Shown here piece after piece: positions 9,031-17,954 of a DNA stretch of 53,838 nucleotides (position 1 is its first letter; the number at the start of each line of letters is the position of its first letter). The stretch lies in contig JAQXDZ010000160.1 of assembly GCA_029251085.1 (NCBI GenBank), positions 1 through 53,838 on the forward strand, read 5' to 3'. This DNA comes from Mariniblastus sp. (GTDB taxonomy: Bacteria > Planctomycetota > Planctomycetia > Pirellulales > Pirellulaceae). The notes beneath the pieces were generated by a model, which was given only the letters and a program-made list of their open reading frames with translations, did not search any database and was not told the DNA's origin. The position numbers and the translations under genes were made by a program.

Positions 9031-9134
9031 GCTTACCTACGCCCAACGGCATTACAACTCACGCCAATTCCGCCAATTCCTTTAGGCTGCAAACGCAACA
9101 ACCTGTTTCTCACTTCCGCAACGCTGGAACTAAA

Positions 9135-11534
9135 ATGATCGAAAATTTTCGGAATACATTTCGGAAGTCCACTCTGTTATTCGCTGTTTTAACAGCGACT
9201 GTTTTGCTTCCATCGTTGGTAACCGCTTCGACACCTCGACTAAATACAATTTTACCGCGTGGCGTTAAAGCCGGCGGAGAATATGTACTCAAATTCTCGG
9301 GCTCAAGGCTCTCTGGTGCTGAACAAGTCTTTTTCTACGACACTGGGATCACGGTTGTTTCCGTTGAACAGGTTGATGCCAATAACGTGAACGTCAAAGT
9401 TAACGTCGCGGCAGACTGCCGTATCGGTGAACATGTTGCCCAGTTGCGAACTAGAAATGGAATCTCCGACTACCGCTCGGTTTTTGTCGGAAGGCTACCG
9501 GAAGTTGCCGAAGCCGAACCCAACAATGAACTTGGCGAAGCACAGAAAATCGAAACGAATGTCACAGTTACCGGCATCGTTACAAATGAAGACATCGATT
9601 ACTTCCGAATCGAAGGAAAAAAAGGGGAACGCATTTCCGTCGAAGTGGAAGCGCTCCGACTTGGTTATCTCTTTGACCCTGCCATCGCTTTACTTGACAA
9701 AAATCGATTCGAAATTGGTGCCTCTGATGATACGGCCTTAACAAAACAAGACAGCTTTTTGTCGGTCTTGCTGCCGGAGGACGGGGAGTATTTTGTGACG
9801 GTTCGCGAATCGTCGTTTGTCGGCAACTCTAGCAGTCGTTACCGCCTTCACGTTGGCAATTTCCCCCGCCCTGCCGCCGTCTATCCCGCGGGTGGTAAGC
9901 CAGGAGAAAAAATCAGCCTGCAATTTATCGACACGTACCAGCCTGGCGAACCAATTCGCGCGACCACACACGAAGTACAACTGCCTGCTGACGACGGCTT
10001 TCGTGGCGGGATCTTTTGCTCTGATGATTCTGGTGCATCTCCCAGCCCAATGCCTTTCCGCTTGACTGATTTAGAAAATCATCTTGAAGTCGAGCCCAAT
10101 AATCAGTTTGGAGAAATGCCAGTCCTCGGCTTGCCGCATGCGATTAACGGGATCATCAGCGAACCTGGAGATTATGACTACTTCAAATTCAGTGCGAAAA
10201 AAGGACAGGTCTGGGATGTCGAATGTTATGCACGACGAGTAGGCTCTGGACTTGACCCTGTGATTCATATTTTTGACGCAAATAAAAAGACACTCGCTGG
10301 CGATGACGACGCCAAGCGACCGGATAGCTACCTGCGATTCCAAGTGCCCGCTGACGGCGAGTATTATGTCCGAGTGTACGATCACCTGCGTCGTGGACAA
10401 CCTGATTTTGTCTATCGAATTGAACTCACCCAGCCCCAACCGGAATTTTCGCTGGGCATCAATCGCATTGACCGTTACTCTCAACAACGGCAAACAATCG
10501 CTGTTCCACAAGGAGGCCGTTTTGCAGTTCTAATGTCCGCACAGAGAAAAGGATTCGGCGGCGAGATTAACTTACTGCAAGATAACTTGCCCAACGGCAT
10601 TAAAGTAATCTCCAAACCAATGCACAAAAGTTTGAATCTGATGCCTGTGGTGTTTGAGGCCTCGCCCGATGCCGCAATTGGTGGCACACTTGTTGATTTC
10701 CGTGGGCAACATCAGCTTAATGAAAGCAAAGTTATCAATGGAAGCTTTAAAAACTTTGCAGACTTCGTTCTTGGACAACCCAACAACTCAGTTTACTACG
10801 GCTGCACTGTCGACAAACTTGCCTTTGCCGTCGTTGAAAAACTGCCGTATTCAATTGAAATTGTCCAACCCAAAGTCCCGTTAGTTCGCAACGGACAAAT
10901 GTCGATCAAAATCATTGCCCACCGGGATGAAGGATTCGAAGATCCAATCAACCTTCAATTCCCATTCCGCTCACCGGGCGTTGGCACGACCTATCAGATC
11001 GTCATGCCCAAGGGTAAGTCAGAAATCGATTATCCACTGAACGCCAATTCGAGTGCTTCCATTGGCAAGTGGCCCATGTATGTCATCGGCAACTCTAATT
11101 TTAAGGGTCCCGCCTGGTCGGCCTCACAATTAGCGGAAATTGAGATAGCTGAACCGTTTGTTTCGACCTCGATCGCAAGGATGAGTATCGTTCGAGGTGA
11201 GTCGACGCAACTGATTTGCAAACTGAATCAACTCAAACCGTTCGAAGGCGAAGCAACCGCTGAGATTCTAGGCATTCCAGCTAACGTTGTGATCGACACT
11301 CCTAAAAAGTTCACGAAAGACACGAAGGAAATCGTTTTCAATGTTCAGACCAACGAAAAAACGCCATTCGGAAAACACTCTGGCGTTTTTTGTCGGGTCA
11401 CGATAACCCAAAATGGAGAGCCCATTGTTTCCAGGGCAGGGAATGCGATTCTGCAAATCAACAAACCGCGTCCCCCCAAACCCCCGGTTCCACCCGTCGT
11501 TGCTACCACCAAACCGGCACCCGCCAAAAAATAA
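9135..11534 (+). CDS. Secreted PPC-domain repeat protein
   Basis: The 799-residue protein starts with a Sec signal peptide (hydrophobic residues about 14-31, ending near VTAST). An Ig-like/IPT segment follows (37-115, LNTILPRGVKAGGEYVLKF). Two bacterial pre-peptidase C-terminal (PPC) domains then appear, each opening with an acidic EPNN motif (AEAEPNNELGEAQ near 130 and LEVEPNNQFGEMP near 317) and containing DYFRIEGKKG or DYFKFSAKKG, a D-rich turn and DGEYYVRVYD. The rest is beta-rich with no catalytic motif and ends in a proline-lysine-rich tail. It probably acts as an extracytoplasmic binding or scaffold protein. Proteins of this kind commonly sit between DUF1501 and DUF1549/DUF1553 genes in planctomycetes, and that is the case here. 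Confidence 0.88.
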   Translation: MIENFRNTFRKSTLLFAVLTATVLLPSLVTASTPRLNTILPRGVKAGGEYVLKFSGSRLSGAEQVFFYDTGITVVSVEQVDANNVNVKVNVAADCRIGEHVAQLRTRNGISDYRSVFVGRLPEVAEAEPNNELGEAQKIETNVTVTGIVTNEDIDYFRIEGKKGERISVEVEALRLGYLFDPAIALLDKNRFEIGASDDTALTKQDSFLSVLLPEDGEYFVTVRESSFVGNSSSRYRLHVGNFPRPAAVYPAGGKPGEKISLQFIDTYQPGEPIRATTHEVQLPADDGFRGGIFCSDDSGASPSPMPFRLTDLENHLEVEPNNQFGEMPVLGLPHAINGIISEPGDYDYFKFSAKKGQVWDVECYARRVGSGLDPVIHIFDANKKTLAGDDDAKRPDSYLRFQVPADGEYYVRVYDHLRRGQPDFVYRIELTQPQPEFSLGINRIDRYSQQRQTIAVPQGGRFAVLMSAQRKGFGGEINLLQDNLPNGIKVISKPMHKSLNLMPVVFEASPDAAIGGTLVDFRGQHQLNESKVINGSFKNFADFVLGQPNNSVYYGCTVDKLAFAVVEKLPYSIEIVQPKVPLVRNGQMSIKIIAHRDEGFEDPINLQFPFRSPGVGTTYQIVMPKGKSEIDYPLNANSSASIGKWPMYVIGNSNFKGPAWSASQLAEIEIAEPFVSTSIARMSIVRGESTQLICKLNQLKPFEGEATAEILGIPANVVIDTPKKFTKDTKEIVFNVQTNEKTPFGKHSGVFCRVTITQNGEPIVSRAGNAILQINKPRPPKPPVPPVVATTKPAPAKK

Positions 11535-11570
11535 CCAACTCGCTGACTCCGTCAACTCGGTGAATTTATC

Positions 11571-14102
11571 ATGAATCATTATTGCCAAATCTCCATTCGT
11601 ACCCTCGCGGCGTTGTGCGTCGTGAGCACCATCTCGCTCTCCTTTCAAGGAACGGGATTTGCGGATGACAATAAGAAAACGACTGCGAATACTCCCTCCG
11701 GAGTTGAGCCCGTCGTCCAACCGTTAATTCCCGTGGTGAAAAATGCTACGCCTGTGAAACTCGAGGTCTTCCCAAGCGAGATCTTGTTGTCGAACCTTCG
11801 CGATCGCCAATCCATTGTCGCTCAGATGGTGTATTCCAATGGAATCACAGTCGACGTCACAGATTTAGTGAAGAGCCAAATTGGCAGTGGTGCCATTGTG
11901 AAACAAGAGGGAGCCACTTTTCATCCCGTGGCCGATGGCGAAACAACCGTCAAATTCTCAATCGAAAACTTTAACATCGACCTTCCAGTAAAAGTCGCCA
12001 ACGCGGCCAGCAACCCACCGCTGAGCTTCACCAATGATGTTATGCCCGTATTTTCAAAATCCGGTTGCAACGCAGGAAGTTGCCACGGCGCTGCAAGAGG
12101 GAAAGATGGATTTCGACTTTCCCTTTATGGGTTTGACCCCAAAGGCGACTACCATCGTTTGACTCGTGAGATGCTTGGGCGGCGGGTCGATCTTGCTGTC
12201 CCTTCGGATTGCCTGTTGATCAACAAGGCCGTTGGTGCCGTTCCTCACTCCGGTGGAGAACTCTTCAAACCCGGCACAGAATACTACAACACCCTTTTAA
12301 ATTGGCTCGAAGCGGGAGCCTCTTTTGACGAAGGTAAAGTTCAAAAAGTTGTCGGCATCGAACTGTATCCCAAAAATGCAGTTCTCAACGGCCCTGATTC
12401 AAAACAACGTCTCACAGTGCGTGCAAAATACGAAGACGGTTCTGATCGCGATGTAACCTCGCTCGCCTATTTTTCGACCAACAACGACAACTCAGCCTTG
12501 GTTTCCCAAGACGGATGGGTCACGGCTAAAAACCGCGGTGAAGCATTTGTAATGTGTCGCTTTGACACCCATACCGTTGGAACCGATGTCATTGTTCTCC
12601 CAAAAGACGTTGAATTCACATGGAAGGACATCCCCGAAAACAATTACATCGATCAGCGGATCAACGAAAAACTACGCAACTTGCGGATCCAACCTTCCGA
12701 ATTATGCTCCGACGTTGAATTCATCCGAAGGGCGTCACTCGACATTTGCGGTATCGTGCCGACTCCGGAAAGAGTCAACCAATTCGTTGCCGATGCGTCA
12801 CCCGACAAACGGGCTAAATACATCGACGAAATGCTGGCCCGAAAAGAGTTTGTAGAAATGTGGGTCATGAAATGGTCTGAACTTTTACAGATTCGTTCCA
12901 CGCAGCAGGTCAGCTACAAGGCAACGCTGCTGTACTACGACTGGCTAAAATCAAAAATCGCAAATAATGTCCCCGTCAACCAAATGGTTCGTGAACTTCT
13001 TGGATCGCAAGGAGGAACATTTACAGTTCCGGCGACGAATTACTATCAAAACGAGCAAGACAATCTCAAAGTTGCAGAAAACGTCGCGCAAGTCTTTCTA
13101 GGAATGCGAATTCAGTGCGCCCAATGTCACAATCATCCATTCGATCGCTGGACGATGGACGACTATTACGGTTTCGTCGCCTTCTTCTCACAGGTTGCCC
13201 GGAAGGCAAGCGAAGATCCGCGGGAACAAATTGTCTTTAATCGCGGCAGTGGAGAAACCAAGAATCCAGTCACCGGGCAAAACATGAAACCCAAATTCCT
13301 TGGTGGCATAGAACCCGAAACGAAAAGCAAAGACCGCCGGGCTGTCGTTGCTGACTGGATTGCTTCCGCCGACAATCCTTACTTCGCAAAAAATCTGTCA
13401 AACATCGTGTGGGCTCACTTTCTAGGAAAAGGGATTGTTGATGAAGTTGACGATGTTCGGGTCAGTAACCCCGCCGTTAATCCACAACTCCTTGATGAAC
13501 TTGGAACCAAGTTTAAAGAATACGATTACGATTTCAAAAAACTGGTTCGCGACATATGCAATTCAAGGACCTACCAGCTAAGTACAAAAACTAATGTCAC
13601 CAATGAATCTGATTTGACAAACTTCTCTCATGCTTCACTCCGCCGAATTCGAGCCGAAGTATTGCTTGACGTGATTAGTCAAATCACAGAAACAAAAAAC
13701 AAATTTCGTGGATTGCCGCTTGGTTCGCGTGCCGTACAAATCGCAGATGGTAACACGACGGATTACTTTTTGACCACTTTCGGTCGCGCCAAACGCGAAT
13801 CCGTCTGCTCTTGTGAAGTCATTATGGATCCAAGCCTGTCTCAAGCTCTACACTTATTGAACGGCTCAACAGTAAACACCAAAATCAAACAGGGCAAACT
13901 CATCGAGCGTCTGGTTGCAGAGAAAAAAACTCACGATCAAATTTTAGATGAAATTTACCAACGATGCTTCTCTCGATTGCCAACCGAGAAAGAGCGAACT
14001 GCGATTCAGCAAGAGATCTCGACTCAAGAGAATAAAACCCAAGCCTTGGAGGATATCCTCTGGGCCCTCCTGAACTCTCGCGAATTTGTTTTCAATCACT
14101 AG
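11571..14102 (+). CDS. Big2/DUF1549/DUF1553 cytochrome-like protein
   Basis: The 843-residue protein has a signal peptide, a bacterial Ig-like (Big2) domain at about 62-141, and a cytochrome-like segment opening at FTNDVMPVFSKSGCNAGSCHG with C166-x4-C171-H172. A second Big2-like domain lies at about 263-343. DUF1549 covers about 358-560, with IDQRINEKLR, FIRRASLDICGIVPTPE and a classical CAQCH haem-type motif at C516-C519-H520. DUF1553 follows to the C terminus (ADWIASADNPYFAKNLSNIV, then LDELGTKFKEYDYDFKKLVR). It would be exported and may bind haem c. The family is characteristic of Planctomycetota and is usually encoded next to DUF1501 proteins; no reaction has been assigned. It starts 36 bp after the PPC gene, suggesting one transcript. 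Confidence 0.92.
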   Translation: MNHYCQISIRTLAALCVVSTISLSFQGTGFADDNKKTTANTPSGVEPVVQPLIPVVKNATPVKLEVFPSEILLSNLRDRQSIVAQMVYSNGITVDVTDLVKSQIGSGAIVKQEGATFHPVADGETTVKFSIENFNIDLPVKVANAASNPPLSFTNDVMPVFSKSGCNAGSCHGAARGKDGFRLSLYGFDPKGDYHRLTREMLGRRVDLAVPSDCLLINKAVGAVPHSGGELFKPGTEYYNTLLNWLEAGASFDEGKVQKVVGIELYPKNAVLNGPDSKQRLTVRAKYEDGSDRDVTSLAYFSTNNDNSALVSQDGWVTAKNRGEAFVMCRFDTHTVGTDVIVLPKDVEFTWKDIPENNYIDQRINEKLRNLRIQPSELCSDVEFIRRASLDICGIVPTPERVNQFVADASPDKRAKYIDEMLARKEFVEMWVMKWSELLQIRSTQQVSYKATLLYYDWLKSKIANNVPVNQMVRELLGSQGGTFTVPATNYYQNEQDNLKVAENVAQVFLGMRIQCAQCHNHPFDRWTMDDYYGFVAFFSQVARKASEDPREQIVFNRGSGETKNPVTGQNMKPKFLGGIEPETKSKDRRAVVADWIASADNPYFAKNLSNIVWAHFLGKGIVDEVDDVRVSNPAVNPQLLDELGTKFKEYDYDFKKLVRDICNSRTYQLSTKTNVTNESDLTNFSHASLRRIRAEVLLDVISQITETKNKFRGLPLGSRAVQIADGNTTDYFLTTFGRAKRESVCSCEVIMDPSLSQALHLLNGSTVNTKIKQGKLIERLVAEKKTHDQILDEIYQRCFSRLPTEKERTAIQQEISTQENKTQALEDILWALLNSREFVFNH

Positions 14103-14123
14103 TATTTCAACTCCGATGTCACA

Positions 14124-16400
14124 ATGAACTGCCACTTGAAACGACTAACATTTCAAACTGTGAAACTTCAGTCCACTGCACTCGCGTTGGTTGCTTGCTG
14201 GATGGTTGCGTCCGTCGCCACCGCTGACGACAAAGCCCCCGAGAAAGTGACTTTTGATGATCACGTCAAACCGCTGCTCGTGCAGCGCTGCTCAAGTTGC
14301 CACAACGGCCAAAAGCGAGAAGGCGATCTCGATGTCACCAACTACACCAATCTCATGCAAGGTGGGGGAAGTGGCACCGTAATTGAGCCACAGGATGCCT
14401 CAGGGAGTTACCTCTATCAGTTAATTACACACGAGGAAACGCCTGAGATGCCGCCCAGCGGAACCAAAATCCCCGATCCGGAAATCCAATTGATCGCGAA
14501 ATGGATCGACCTCGGTGCGCTCGAGAACAGCGGCAGTGTCGCCGCCAAAGCCAAACCAAAATTTGATATGTCGATGAGTGCCAATCCCACGGCCAAACCC
14601 GAAGTCACTCCGATGCCGCTTCGGATTTCCCTAGAACCGATCATCAAAACACCACGCCCGTCGGTGCATGCAATTGCAACTTCGCCGTGGGCGCCAATCA
14701 CGGCAATTTCATCGCCGCAACAAATCCTGCTGTACAACACTCAAAACCTCAACCTCGCTGGTGTACTCCCCTTCGAAGAAGGAGTTGCCCACTCATTGCG
14801 GTTTAGCCGAAATGGCCAACTATTATTGGCAGGAGGGGGGCGGGACGGCGCATCAGGGAAAACGGTTCTGTTTAATGTACTCACGGGCGAGAGAATCACT
14901 ACCGTCGGTGATGAACTGGAATCAGTTCTTGCCTCCGACATTTCATCCGACCATTCTATGGTTGCAATGGGAGGCCCGAACAAACTGGTTAAAATCCTCT
15001 CTACCACCGATGGCTCACCAATCGCCGAAATGAAAAAGCACACCGACTGGGTCACTGCACTTGAATTCAGCCCTGACGGAAAATTCCTTGCCTCCGGAGA
15101 TAGAAACGGAGGACTACATGTCTGGGAAGCAGACACTGGCAACGAAGCGTTTACGCTGAAAGCTCACTCTAAATCAATCACTGGCGTCTCCTGGCGTGCC
15201 GATAGCCAGATCTTGAGTTCTGCCAGCGAGGACGGCTCCATTCGACTTTGGGAGCTCACCGAAGGAAAGCAAATCAAATCGTGGACAGCTCATGGTGCTG
15301 GCGTCACCGGAGTTGAGTTTCACCGCGACGGCATCATCTCCAGTTGTGGTCGTGACAAGGTCGCTAAAACTTGGGATCAAAGCGGTAAAATGATTCGGCA
15401 GTTTACAGGGCTGACCGATGTAGCCGTTGCTGTATCGCACTGTGATGAATCCAATCGCGTTCTTGCCAGCGACTGGACTGGCAAGCTGACGATTTGGAAT
15501 GCTGTTGACGGAGCGGCAATTGGGCAACTGGCCTCCAATCCCCCCACACTCACCGAACGCCTTGCTGCCTCCCAAAAGAATCTAACCGTTGCCAGTCAAA
15601 AACACGCCCCGCTGGCTAAAGTCTTGGCGGAAACAAAAGTTTCACTCAATGGGATGCTCGGTTCGCTAGAGCAAGCCAAACAAGCGCAGGTTCAAGCTCA
15701 GACAAAACTAACGCAGATGGAAACAACTTTTAGCACCGCCAAAACACAGTTTGAATCCGCTTCGGCTACTGCGTCATCCTTGCAAACTGAACTGACTCAG
15801 AAGGCTGGTGCGAAGCCCCTGATTAAGGAGTCACTCGACAAAGCCAATGCAGCACTCGCTCTACTCCCTGAAGACGTAGACTTGAAGACCAGCGTTACAT
15901 CTCTTAACGCCAAGCTCCAACAACTCGATGCCAGAATCAATGAATTAAACGGCTTGGTTGCCAAGGCAAATGAAACCACAAACGCAATGAAAGCTCAAAT
16001 GGAAACGGCTGCTAATAACGTCAATGGCACCAAAACGGAAATGCAAACCGTGATCGCAGAAGTTACCAAGCTAAAAGTGGATGTGGAGTCCACCCAAAAG
16101 AAAGTCGACGTCGGATCTAAAATTACTGCTGCAGCAATGTCTGATGTCCAGCAGGCAACCCAACAGGTCAATTATTGGAACAGCAATCTTTCTTTCGTCG
16201 CAGAGATGAAATCAATCCAGGCCGAAATCCTCTCGGTTGATACAGATATCGCTGCCAAGAAAACGGCTGCCGATGCCGCGAACACAAAGCTATCCGAAGC
16301 ACAGAAAACAGTAGACGATGCAATGCGGCAAAAAAACGAAGCCGAGGCAAAAGCTCAAGCTTTAAAAGAAAAATTGTCCAAACTTCGCCAAGCTCTTTAA
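14124..16400 (+). CDS. Cytochrome-WD40-coiled-coil fusion protein
   Basis: The 758-residue protein has four parts. A signal peptide (to about residue 35, ATA) precedes a planctomycete-type cytochrome C domain with CSSCH at 56-60 and a distal methionine-proline segment (ETPEMPPSGTKIPD). WD40 repeats forming one propeller cover about 165-475; the clearest are KHTDWVTALEFSPDGKFLAS, AHSKSITGVSWRADSQILSS and SASEDGSIRLWELTEGKQ. Residues about 490-758 are a long alanine/lysine/glutamine-rich coiled coil. Planctomycetes often carry cytochrome-WD40 fusions; the long coil gives this one a probable oligomerising or cell-wall-spanning element. It starts 21 bp after the DUF1549/DUF1553 gene and ends 36 bp before the opposing DUF1501 gene. 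No enzymatic motif was seen. Confidence 0.9.
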   Translation: MNCHLKRLTFQTVKLQSTALALVACWMVASVATADDKAPEKVTFDDHVKPLLVQRCSSCHNGQKREGDLDVTNYTNLMQGGGSGTVIEPQDASGSYLYQLITHEETPEMPPSGTKIPDPEIQLIAKWIDLGALENSGSVAAKAKPKFDMSMSANPTAKPEVTPMPLRISLEPIIKTPRPSVHAIATSPWAPITAISSPQQILLYNTQNLNLAGVLPFEEGVAHSLRFSRNGQLLLAGGGRDGASGKTVLFNVLTGERITTVGDELESVLASDISSDHSMVAMGGPNKLVKILSTTDGSPIAEMKKHTDWVTALEFSPDGKFLASGDRNGGLHVWEADTGNEAFTLKAHSKSITGVSWRADSQILSSASEDGSIRLWELTEGKQIKSWTAHGAGVTGVEFHRDGIISSCGRDKVAKTWDQSGKMIRQFTGLTDVAVAVSHCDESNRVLASDWTGKLTIWNAVDGAAIGQLASNPPTLTERLAASQKNLTVASQKHAPLAKVLAETKVSLNGMLGSLEQAKQAQVQAQTKLTQMETTFSTAKTQFESASATASSLQTELTQKAGAKPLIKESLDKANAALALLPEDVDLKTSVTSLNAKLQQLDARINELNGLVAKANETTNAMKAQMETAANNVNGTKTEMQTVIAEVTKLKVDVESTQKKVDVGSKITAAAMSDVQQATQQVNYWNSNLSFVAEMKSIQAEILSVDTDIAAKKTAADAANTKLSEAQKTVDDAMRQKNEAEAKAQALKEKLSKLRQAL

Positions 16401-16436
16401 TTCCGTTTCTTTCATGCTGCAAATGAAATTTGTGGT

Positions 16437-17912
16437 TCACGCGATGATTTTTTCTGCCACAACTCCGCCAATATCAGTAAGCCGGTAAGGCCGCCCCTGA
16501 TACTTAAATGTCAATTGCTCGTGGTCGATCCCAAGCAAATGCATGATTGTGGCATTGAAATCATGAACGTGCATCGGGTCTTCTGCGATACCGTAACCTA
16601 GCTCATCGGACTTTCCGTATACGAATCCCTTCTTGACTCCACCACCCGCCATCCACGTCGTAAAAGCTTCCTTGTGATGATCGCGACCGACGTTCGCAGC
16701 CTTTACATCACCTTGTCCCATGGGAGTCCGCCCAAATTCGGATGACCAAATAACTAAAGTTTCATCTAACAGCCCACGTCGTTTTAGATCTTTAATCAAT
16801 GCAGCAATTGGACGGTCAACCTGTTTGCATTTAGTAGGCAGTCGATTCGCAACGCTATTGTGCATGTCCCAACCTTGATCAAACAATTGAACGAACCGCA
16901 CTCCCCGCTCTACCAATCGTCTAGCCAACAAACAGTTATTCGCAAAGGAACTTTTACCGGGCTCAGTTCCGTACATCGCATGGGTTTCTTTTGATTCTGA
17001 TTCGATTTCCATTAATTCAGGAACAGAAGATTGCATCCGGTACGCCAATTCATATTGATCGATTCGTGTGGCAATCTCCGGATCCTGCAAATTTAAAAGT
17101 TGACGTTGATTCAACTCGTTAATGGCGTCCACGGTTCGCTTTCTTGCCTCCGCTTCAATCCCCTTAGGGTTTGATAAAAACAAAACAGGGTCACCTTGAC
17201 TGCGAAATTCAACCCCCTGATGCACCGTAGGCAAAAAACCACTACCCCAAGCGCTGTTCCCCGCTCCCAGTACTTGCCCGGTAACCAATACGACAAAACT
17301 TGGTAGATTCTTATTTTCACTGCCCAAACCGTAACTCGTCCAGGCGCCAATGCTTGGACGACCAAATCGCTGGAACCCAGAAAGCATCATCATCTGTGCT
17401 GGGGCATGATTAAACTGGTCGGTAAAGGTCGCACGATTAAAAGTGATTTCATCAGCAACCTGTTGTAGATGCGGGAGCAGGTTGGAAATTCTAATCCCAC
17501 TCTGACCACACCGAGAAAACGCGAACTCTTTTTTTGCGGGAGTGCCCAATAACGATGGCTGCTGACGAATGAATGCTAATTGCTTTCCTTTAAAGAACTC
17601 GTCAGGACAGAGTTGACCATTTCGTTTTTGCAATTCCGGTTTGTAGTCAAATAGATCAAGATGCGACGGAGCGCCTACCATATGAATATAAATTACATTT
17701 TTAGCCCGCGGTGCGAACTGACGCTGAGCAATCTCAAGCCCTGGTTGGCCAATCGCAGATGAATCTGCCAGTGATGCTGAAAGGCCCAACCCCGTCTCGC
17801 GAAACAGAGATGCCAAGGCAATCCCTCCAACACCACTCCCGATTTTCTGGAATAAATGCCGACGCGTTAGCGTCAAATCTTGAGATAGCAGCTGATTCTT
17901 AGGAAGCGACAT
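16437..17912 (-). CDS. DUF1501 protein, second copy
   Basis: From the ATG at 17912, preceded by a GAGA site, this is a 491-residue DUF1501 protein with a Tat-like start ([20 protein letters not shown]). An upstream frame extension to 17954 is possible but lacks a ribosome-binding site and weakens the signal peptide. Family landmarks include [75 protein letters not shown] and [20 protein letters not shown]. It follows the cytochrome DUF1549/DUF1553 gene by about 40 bp on the same strand and forms the usual two-gene pair. It differs clearly from the DUF1501 protein at 7723 (longer, with the central [16 protein letters not shown] segment), so the two are paralogues from different subfamilies rather than a recent duplication. 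Confidence 0.93.
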   Translation of the reverse strand: MSLPKNQLLSQDLTLTRRHLFQKIGSGVGGIALASLFRETGLGLSASLADSSAIGQPGLEIAQRQFAPRAKNVIYIHMVGAPSHLDLFDYKPELQKRNGQLCPDEFFKGKQLAFIRQQPSLLGTPAKKEFAFSRCGQSGIRISNLLPHLQQVADEITFNRATFTDQFNHAPAQMMMLSGFQRFGRPSIGAWTSYGLGSENKNLPSFVVLVTGQVLGAGNSAWGSGFLPTVHQGVEFRSQGDPVLFLSNPKGIEAEARKRTVDAINELNQRQLLNLQDPEIATRIDQYELAYRMQSSVPELMEIESESKETHAMYGTEPGKSSFANNCLLARRLVERGVRFVQLFDQGWDMHNSVANRLPTKCKQVDRPIAALIKDLKRRGLLDETLVIWSSEFGRTPMGQGDVKAANVGRDHHKEAFTTWMAGGGVKKGFVYGKSDELGYGIAEDPMHVHDFNATIMHLLGIDHEQLTFKYQGRPYRLTDIGGVVAEKIIA

Positions 17913-17954
17913 CTTTTCTCTGTTCACAATTAATACAAAACAAATGAAACTCAC

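Noticed and set aside
16410..16428. Short inverted repeat (tttcat/atgaaa) between the two convergent modules, considered as a bidirectional terminator.
   Set aside because: Only six AT-rich pairs and no T-tract; too weak to call.
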